From Cunninghamia lanceolata (Eukaryota; Streptophyta; Pinopsida; Cupressales; Cupressaceae): a DNA stretch of 64,000 nt. The notes beneath the pieces were generated by a model. It saw only the letters and a program-made list of their open reading frames with translations, did not search any database and was not told where the DNA came from. Positions 55,865-64,000 of the stretch are shown here, piece after piece. The stretch is taken from contig BSBN01000140.1 of assembly GCA_027924645.1 (NCBI GenBank), positions 9,430,501-9,494,500 of the forward strand. The letters are read 5' to 3'. Position 1 is the stretch's first letter. Each line of letters opens with the position of its first letter. Both the position numbers and the translations under genes were made by a program.

Positions 55865-58800
55865 AAGGGTATCTATGTTAAACTCTTAGGGTTCTAGAAA
55901 TATTATATATGCCTCATTGTAATATTAATAAGTAATCATTATTAAATTTTTCCATACACACTGTTAGAATTCCTGATAGATATACATATTGAAAAATGTC
56001 CAAAACTTTCAACCATGTACCCTTTTTCAAATATAAAAGATGTGTCACACTCTAGGCTTCATTTGCTATAGGTTTTTTTTTAATAATTTTTTTTTACCAA
56101 ATTAGATTGGCCGAAGAATTTTTTTTTAATGTTTCTCAAAATTTTCACTAAAAAATTCATAAATAATTATTTATTTACAAAACAATTTCATAAAAATATG
56201 TATCACATCCATTCATGTGTTTTACTTATATCCAAAGCTTGAAGAAAAAATGTTAGTTTTTGGTCATGATTAGGTTGGTCAAATGAGACCTAATTTTTTA
56301 TTTTTTCCAAAATTTAATTGTGTCTAATTAAAATCCAATTTTCACCAAATTAATTTGAAAATTTTCAAAAAAGTTAATAGTTTGTAAACTACATTCAATT
56401 TCCTACAACTTTTATTAAACTATATTTTTTTCTAGATTTTGTAGATAACTCATTTGATTTTCGATGTGAAGTCATTTGATTCTATTTTTTAGCATTTTTA
56501 TTGCCACTTAAAGGAATTGTTTGGCCACCTCTTATGTCACCTCCCATGCTTCTTTTTAGAAGATTCTACCTTTCATTTTATCAATGTTCTTATTTTTGAA
56601 GTATTATTAGTGAAAGTGCTTGCCCTTCCTTGAGAAGTGGAATAGTTGAACCAAAAAACCCTAAGAGATCCATTTGTTAGAATTTGTCATATATGTTGGT
56701 TATATTAGACATATGGCTCTACATCTCCAAAAAGAATGCACCAACACCTAAGTCCACTAAGTGTCAACATAGGTGATGAGCAGGACTTATAATCAGTTGG
56801 CGGCATGAATGGACCAATGATTATGAGTAGGTAGGATCATCTTCATCTTTTGGGCTCAGCTAAACTTGGGAGGCTATTTCCCAAAGATATCCTTAATAGG
56901 ACATCCATCAAGTATGATGGAACAAGACTAAACCAATTGTAGTTATACCTAATGTACACTTGACCCCAAAATTTGTCACTAGGCCAAAGACTAACTAGAT
57001 GCATGTAAGACCTCTTATTAACATGATAACTACAACCTTACATATGCACATGAAGATAACAACATTACAATACCCCACAAATGACTCCACTTATCTTTTC
57101 ATACACAAGTGCAAGGTGTAGGCATACATAACATGATCCTATAACTATCTAAGTAGTTTGTGATCACTTAAGATATTCTCTGAGTTATAATATTGGATCA
57201 TGAGAACATGTAGGACTCTAATCTACTCCTAAGCTAACAAGAATAGAGAGATAATCAAATTGAGAAATATTTAGACCTTCACCAATAAGACTGGTGACCA
57301 CTCCATTGGGCAACAAAGTCATAATCATGCAACGAAGAAGAAGATACACCTATAAAGCACAATGGAACTAGATGTGCTCAATCATACAAATCAAAGATGA
57401 TAACACTTCATGTAAATGGACATACTTAATAATCTAAGCTCAATGCTACAACTACCCACATGAAGCATAATAAATAACATCACTAAATAGTTTGCAACAA
57501 TTTAGAAATTTCTCACACATTCATCTAACTTATGTTACATTTATACCAACAAATGTGGCAAGAGAGGATCCACAACTAGGTTTGAGTACCCCCTTGAATA
57601 GTTACAAACTACCATGGAGACATACCATTTGCATGCATTGTGTTCATGAAATAACCTTCCTATGAGTTAGAATGTGTATCTCATCCCCTTACAAACTATA
57701 CTTGCATCACTTGATTCCCTATAACAACCTGAGACACTTATGCAACCAGAATTGGCTCAACAATCGATAGAAATACAACAAACAACTATGCATATATAAC
57801 ATTATGCATCCAGGCTCTTGGATAGAGATTTCAAATGCACATCTAATTAAATCTAACCCCAAAGATGCCCACATGGCTGTGTTAGGAGAAATAAGTTGTT
57901 GAGAAGAGAGATCCAACTAGGATCATGTGGGTGGGATCTATCCAACAAGGGTAAACATGCCAAGATATCATTACTATAGTTGAGCAAAGACATACAACAA
58001 TGAGGAGAAACCAACCACTAGGCACAACCATTAATCATAACAACATTAAACTCGTTATCATGTCAATAAGGATGATTGAAATGAGAAAACCCATCAAGAA
58101 TAGGCATGAGGCTAAAGATGAAAAATTGGAATTGTGCCCTGCCATGGTAGATCTGCAAATAGCCCAAGGAACAATGCTGAGGTTGAGAAGACACACCAAC
58201 CACCTATGAACTGACAATAACTTTCATATTCAATGAAAAGTGTGGGATGCGATAGGGTAGGTGAGAGTGAACAGTGGATGTAGGGTAGGTAAAGTATTTG
58301 AACTTTGTTTGAATACCCACCAAACATGTGGAAGTAGAGTAAATCAAATGGTGGAAGAGACATGGAGGATAGTCATATCATGCCAAGATGAAGAAACATG
58401 AATCCATAGGCAACCCAAAGCCAAAGTCATAACGAAAACCACCAAAATGACATCACAACAACACACTAATCCACCACAAAGATACATATGACCAATAGAG
58501 TACTTATAGTTGCAACATGGAACACTGGGCACCAAACTAACCAACATGCATCTTCATGGCACCACTAACCAAAAGATGGCCACTACGTGCAAAGAACATA
58601 CCAACAAAGGATAAAGAGGAATATCATAGGCACAATAGTTCCACTGTGAGGGAATTGGCCATCACAAGAATATAGTCACCACCTACAAGAAGGATGCACT
58701 ACACACCACTAGGATGTTGCTAAGAACAAAGCAAACCACCACAAGTGGACTGGATCTTGACCGCAAGGCAAACTACAACCACTACACCAACCGCAAGACA

Positions 58801-59284
58801 TAGGATGACAATCCTACCACATAAAGAACAAACCTTCCATAAAAGACCAATGAGACCAACGGGAGACTGCCACACATAAAATTATACCTACAAGATCATG
58901 TAGGGGCATCACAAGCTAAGAGAGACCACAATGCGCTAGAAGATACATTGCATAGCAAATGACAAAATTAAACAAAATTTTAAGTATGCTCCCTTGTGGT
59001 AAAACCAAATAGGTTAGGATCACATGCAATACCAATAAAAAGAAAGGGCAAGCAATTGACAGACAACAAGGCAATGAGGGACACAAGTCAAAAGGACTCG
59101 CTACAAAGCATAAGGAATGCAAGCAAAGGGAGTAGAACATTCCACCAAAAAGCACTGCAAGTGAAAGATAATGCATTTTATAGGTTGCGGTGAAGAGAGC
59201 ATATGAATGATGACCTACAGAATATACTTGGGAAAATAGAAAAGCATCGCATCAATAGAAGCACCATGTTTGGGCATGAAATTT
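55865..59284. other. About 3.4 kb without recognised genes
   Basis: 55865-56670 is T- and A-rich. From 56675 the plus strand reads TGTTAGAATTTGTCATATAT, resembling the LTR edge at 60558 (TGTTAGAATATGTCATATAC), so this stretch may be an eroded minus-strand element body. The rest (56700-59280) is CCAC/AACAA-rich on the plus strand, with short frames only. Confidence 0.35.
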
Positions 59285-60727
59285 GGGCATAGGACAAGAA
59301 TATACACAATAAATCTACCTAGGACCTCATGCTTATGAGCTAATCATAAAATTAAAAAAAATGAATAAAGACATTATGTATTCAATATGATGGAGCAAAT
59401 TACATAGAGTAACATATACATTTATCTGCCTCTTAGATGCATGATTCACAAAAATGACATGTATAAGAGGTATGAGTGAACTGTTAGTCACTCCCAATCA
59501 ATAGGTGAGTTAACTCAATATGACTAAAATAGAGGTGGCACCTAACTACCATCAATCAAGGGTTGATAAAGCAGTGGTAGCACTTGCATACTCAAGTCAA
59601 GGTGAGCACATGCCATTTTAGCTACCTAGGTGAGAATAATTAAATATTCCTAATATCCTAAGTAAACTTACTAAAAGGTGCAATATTACACCAACATCCC
59701 CCACAAGTGCAATTCAAGAATAAAATGATTTCAATAAGAAATAGAAAAGGGTCTCGACAAAACAAGCCATGTTAGTTACCCAAGTACAATGTGTTCTACC
59801 CTAGAAGAAGAGGAGAGAACTTGGAGGAAAAAACTTCCTCCTAAGGAGAGGAAAGATTCAATAGTGTCATAAATCCCTACAAGATAAGGCCCATGTGTGC
59901 CTCCACATATAAGAGAGAGAAATTTGATGCAAAATGTTACATGTCAAGTGTTGTAGTAGGTCTCTCTATAATGAACGATGCATCTCCCTTTCATAAGAAG
60001 GAAACGTCGAGCCATCAAACTATTGAATTCCCATTTAAATGGTGGAATGTAGGAAGGAAGCATGATGTATGAATCTAAAAGCTACTCATGTGTCTCAATG
60101 CTATTGTTGAACTATGACTAAAACTAATCTATGCAATCAAGTACCATGCAAGATTCATGAACATTGACCATGGACGTATCGCTTGCAATGTGATATCTAA
60201 ATTGATAGGAATCAAGATGTGTTAAGATAGATATTAGTTCATGATTACAAAAATGTCCATTTGTAATTCCCCCAAGATAAGTACATAATATGGCACTTAG
60301 TTTGTTTTGCAATAACACCTTCCCCCAAATAGCTTAATTATGACACCCTTAGCAAGTTACAATGTTGGTACTTAATGAATATTAATTTTTCACTTTGAAA
60401 TAGTGTATGTAAAAAATTAATAGTGCACATTATAATGTGGTGGACATGATTTATGCTTTCACTATTTACAATATTACACTACTATCTATGCTTGGAGGGA
60501 GGCCCTCTCCAATGGAGTTTCCATTTTTGTATTTGATTTTTGGGAGCCCTAATACCATGTTAGAATATGTCATATACACAACAAATCTACCCAAGACCTA
60601 ATGCCTATGAGCTAATCACAAAACCAAAAAAATGAAATATTATGTATTCAATGTGATAGAGCAATTTATTACAAAAAGTAACATACAAATAGATAGGTCT
60701 CTTGGATGGATGATTCATGGAAGTGAC
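59285..60727 (-). mobile_element. Non-coding minus-strand LTR element, cut by Gypsy-D
   Basis: Homologous blocks at about 59300-59480 and 60576-60727 share ACACAAYAAATCTACC and GAGCTAATCAYAAAA words and run in the same orientation. The left LTR ends on the plus strand at CACCAACA (59696), followed by TCCCCCACAAGTGC, the complement of a polypurine tract. The right LTR starts TGTTAGAATATGTC at 60558, preceded by GCCCTAATACCA (60546-60557), a diverged iMet primer-site complement. The 860-base interior has no gene. The right LTR is broken at 60727 by the next element. Confidence 0.6.
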
Positions 60728-62214
60728 TGTAGACATCTAAATTTGACTATGTGGTAACACTGCCTAATTCCTCCTACATTTCCCATGTCTTATCATCACC
60801 TGATTGCTAATTGTCTTCCTAGCATTAATTAAATAATTTATAATTATTTAATCAATTCATTATTCATCATTATTTAAATATTAATTAAATATTTATTTAA
60901 TTAGATAGTTATTCCATTAATTATCCTCTCACATCCTATCTTTTCCCTCTTGATTTCTTTCCATTTCTAACTCATGTGCACCTAATTAATTAAAATAATT
61001 AGATAATTCCATTAATTATCCTTTCACATCCTATCTTATCCTTCATAATTTCTATCCATTTTCTAACTCATGTGCAACTAGTTAAATAGAAACAAATCAA
61101 GGATCTTATCCTTATCCTGCCTTTTTCACAAAATAAATCCATTGAAAAATCTATAAATTAAAGCTCTCATAGGCCATAATAATCTCAATCCTGAATGTAA
61201 TGTTATGTTGTTGATTTGAGCATCTAACATTACTTCTTTCAATCATAAACCTTGGAGCACAACTACCAGTGCTGGTGCAACAAAGAAGAGTTGAGTGAGA
61301 CATGTGTTCTTTCATTTTTTTGGTTTACTTCTCCTTACGCTTTATTTGAGGTTTGTAGTTAGATTCAAAAGTAGGATTTAGATCTTTTGATTTGAGTCTT
61401 GCATTTGCATTTTAAATTTACTTACATACATTTCAGCATACCCGGTGGGACTCTTGTCCCTTATCTAATCCTTGTGGTGCAGGAGCACCCCTTCAACAAG
61501 ATAAATATGCACAATAGGGGGAAGAATAAGGCTTTAATATGTTTTAGATATTTCATGTTACCATGTAGCATTTGTATGTCATTTGTCAAATGTAGCATTT
61601 TGTGTTGACATTTCATGTTTCAATATATCTCTTCCCGAGGCCAGTATTTAGCATCATGGATAACAATAGACAGTTGGGTTATGTGCAGGATTAAATCAAA
61701 TGTGTCGTATTATCTGATGTTTTGTTGTCTTATGCAAAACAGGTGCTGTGTGATTAATTAGGGCTTTTTGTTATAATCTTGTTTTTAGGCAAAATCCCAA
61801 GGAGAGAGGAGAGAGGAGTCGTTAACAAAAATAGGGAAGGTGGTCGAGGAATGGAGTTCTTGCACCTTCAGAATTATCAATTGTAGAAATCTCTGTAATT
61901 AGCCTGTGTTCGAAAAAGTTGGAATGAAGAAATAGGAATTCTATCAAGTGTGTGTTACAAATTTTGGATCTTGTGTAAATTCCTTGTATATTGAATTGTT
62001 CTGTATATTATCTGTATAGAATTGTTTTCGTACTTAATTTAGTTTCCTACCATCGAGATGCACGATTAAATCCATTCCACTGGTGGATTTCTATGAAATC
62101 AGTGGAATGGATTGTGTACATTAGTATTCTGTTGGTTTTCCTTTTTTGTTGTTTGATGGGCATGGCAGAATAGAAATTACGGAATCCATTACAGAGGAAG
62201 TTACCGGCGGGAAG

Positions 62215-62765
62215 TTCAAATGTACATTTGATGTATATACATCAATTGTATGCGGGGGCAGTCTATGAATATATCGCATTTGCATGCGAGCTACCCCTGT
62301 GTATATGCGGTGAAGAATGGTATGCATAAAAGTTTGTTTGGGTCAAGTTTGTGTTGCTTGTTGAATATTCAATTCCTATATCTATCGCAAATGTATGAAG
62401 GTACATTCCCTGTGTATATCGCTGTCACATCTGAGTATCACCTTGTGTATATCTTGTAATAAAATGCATGTGTAAGAGTCCATTCGGGTTAAGTTCATGA
62501 TCATTCGTTGAATATACAATTCCTATGTATATCGCTAATGTACTTGAGTACATTCCGTGTGTATCCTGCAATCGTATGTGAAAATCCATTCCCTGTGTAT
62601 ATCGCCAAAGTATATCGGCAGACAATTCTTGTGTCTGTCGAAGTTGTCTGAAAAGATACATTTGCTGTGTATACGTCCATCGTATGTCGTAGACAGTTTG
62701 TGAGTATATCACTATTGTATGCGAGTGTCAGTTTGTGTGTATACTGCAATTGTACATCGTTGTTG
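62215..62765. repeat. Irregular array of CCTGTGTATATCGC units
   Basis: The phrases CATTCCCTGTGTATATCGC, CGTGTGTATCCTGCAATCGTATG and GTGTATACTGCAATTGTA recur every 45-65 bases. The array falls within the interior of Gypsy-D and creates only short meaningless frames. Further right (62930-63180), AGGCCGACAAGG and CCATCGGGG phrases also recur. Confidence 0.65.
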
Positions 62766-63506
62766 TATGTTGTGAAGATACAATGAAAATATACATTTCA
62801 TATGATGCAAAGGATGACCTGTCGAAGTGGTGAACAAAATGTATGTGGGAAACACATTTGTTTTGCACATATAAGAGGTGACCGGCAATAGTAGGTAAGA
62901 ACATTGAAACCCACCGGGGAAGCAGGTAAAGAAATGTATATACAAGCCAAGTCATCGATGTGAGAGGAACCCATCGGGTAAGGTTTCAGGAGTCCCAGCG
63001 AAGGTAGGGTGATGCCAATAGAAAGCATATCGGTGGGAGAAGAAGCTTTGAAATAACATTTGAAAAGGAGGCCGATGGTATAATGTTTGGCCGATGCATA
63101 GGAAGGTATCGGTGTGAAGGAAACCATCGGGGAGACAATAGATAGTGAGGCCGACAAGGCAAGTCAGGCCGACAAGGAAAGAGTGCAAGAGTTTCGGTGA
63201 GACATTTGAGATCTCTTGCCGATATTGTAGAAAGAAACATTGTGATTATATTTCCGCTGTGTGTCGCTCTGCATCACCTTGTCTACAAGTTTCTGTGAGC
63301 TTGATCTTGCAGGTTAACTATCTTTTTAGGGAAGATCTAAGGGTTCACTTTTGCAAGAAACATCCTAGGACAAAACAAACCTCACGGTTGCATTCAGAAG
63401 GCCTCAGAACCCCCATTTTCATATAAAACTTACCTAATTTTAATGTCGAAGAAAAAAAGGGCTATTTTTATTTGCAAATTGAGTCATATGATTGCCTATG
63501 AATAGT

Positions 63507-63725
63507 GTTTCCAACAATGAACAATGTTTTTGGTGTTGAACAATGTTTCTGACAGTAAACGATGTTTCCAATGATGAACAATGTTTCTAGTAGTGAATAG
63601 TGTTTCCAGTAGTGAATAACTTATTTCCAACAATGAACAATGTTTCTGTTAATGAATAGTGTTTCCAGGATTGAACAATGTTTTTAGGCCATGAAAAGTG
63701 TTTTCAGGGTATGAATAGTGTTTAT
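63507..63725. repeat. 19-bp minisatellite
   Basis: Units of the type GTTTCCAACAATGAACAAT start at 63507, 63526, 63545, 63564 and onward to about 63725, with variants at most positions except GTTT and the TGAA core. Period is 19 bases at the left end and becomes irregular to the right. The rest, 63726-64000, is AT-rich with nothing recognised. Confidence 0.85.
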
Positions 63726-64000
63726 TCCTCCATCCTTTGCCCTCAGCTATTTTTTTTAAAAGACCATAACTTTTTCCATGATATCAAATTTTTATGTTCT
63801 TATAGGAATTGGAAAGCTTATTCGATTTACTTAATTGTGGGAAAGGTAAGAATTATATGTTTTTCACCAAAAAATCAAATATATAACAATCTGAAACCCA
63901 TCCTTATCTTCAAACTTCAAATACTCATATCTTTTGCAAATGAAAGCCTTTTTTTGCAAACCTTTTTTTGAAATTTACTAGAAAAATCGTAAGGAACATC

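Larger units (their letters stand above)
60728..64000 (+). mobile_element. Gypsy-D: 5' LTR and leader region (continues past window)
   Basis: The LTR (60728-61438) starts TGTAGACATCTAAATTTGAC, like Gypsy-C, and ends CATTTCAGCA. It has TTAATTAAATAATT-rich DNA (60820-60920) and a TATA-like TCTATAAATT near 61150. CCCGGTGGGACTC follows and may hold the primer site. From there to the window end no gag or pol motif is seen, only short frames and repeats, so this is a long untranslated leader or a non-autonomous interior. Confidence 0.6.

Noticed and set aside
55177..55866. Two hydrophobic proteins with the same sequence on opposite strands
   Set aside because: They are mirror images of one inverted repeat and not separate genes.

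Overview
The window looks like a piece of a large, transposon-dominated plant genome, most likely a conifer or another gymnosperm. That is an inference from the density of nested, decayed LTR retrotransposons, the AT-rich low-complexity DNA, the tRNA-iMet primer sites and a single plant-type gene. I can support only one cellular coding region: an intact 424-codon minus-strand exon (49492-50766) encoding the N-terminus of a symplekin-like mRNA 3'-processing scaffold. Nearly everything else is mobile-element DNA. I see no tRNA, rRNA, CRISPR or prokaryotic features.

Layout, left part. 1-1262 is the end of a plus-strand LTR, followed by a TTGCATG-based repeat array. Copia-A (minus, 2644-14334, target duplication AAAAA) holds a mosaic of other elements: a small plus-strand LTR element (from 4921), a pol-less element with its own long ORF (6471-10584), and the gag/protease end of a minus-strand Gypsy element (10585-12960). 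Missing LTRs and pol segments imply a large deletion near 6470. Copia-B (minus, about 14581 to 29830) is split by two clean insertions. One is a short Gypsy derivative (17120-20258, duplication CCATG) inside its integrase. The other is Copia-D (plus, 22570-28830, duplication GCCAT), which landed on the gag start codon. Copia-A and Copia-D are the same family in opposite orientations.

Layout, middle. Gypsy-A (plus, 31047-38224) has two LTRs of about 1.25 kb, a Tat-like gag and no pol, and belongs to the same family as the 17120-20258 derivative. Gypsy-C (38225 to about 45290) carries a long Pro/Asn/Ser-rich reading frame with a G-patch-like domain and a 3' LTR containing a 21-bp minisatellite. 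Its LTR abuts a LINE whose zinc-binding/RNase H end is tandemly duplicated (about 1.09 kb unit) and whose 3' end carries a perfect small hairpin.

Layout, right. After the symplekin exon come three copies of an upstream AT-rich segment, a complete miniature LTR element (52877-54058, duplication AATAC), a foldback with arms of about 230 bp around a TA microsatellite (55243-55864), about 3.4 kb with no recognised content, a minus-strand LTR element with no coding capacity (59285-60727), and the start of another Gypsy-type element (60728 to the window end).

How it works together: the elements are layered insertions, and none appears able to make a complete polyprotein now. The symplekin exon is the only region under evident coding constraint. 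Its downstream exons are not recognisable to its left, so it is either the first exon of a gene with a very long, transposon-filled intron or a truncated copy.
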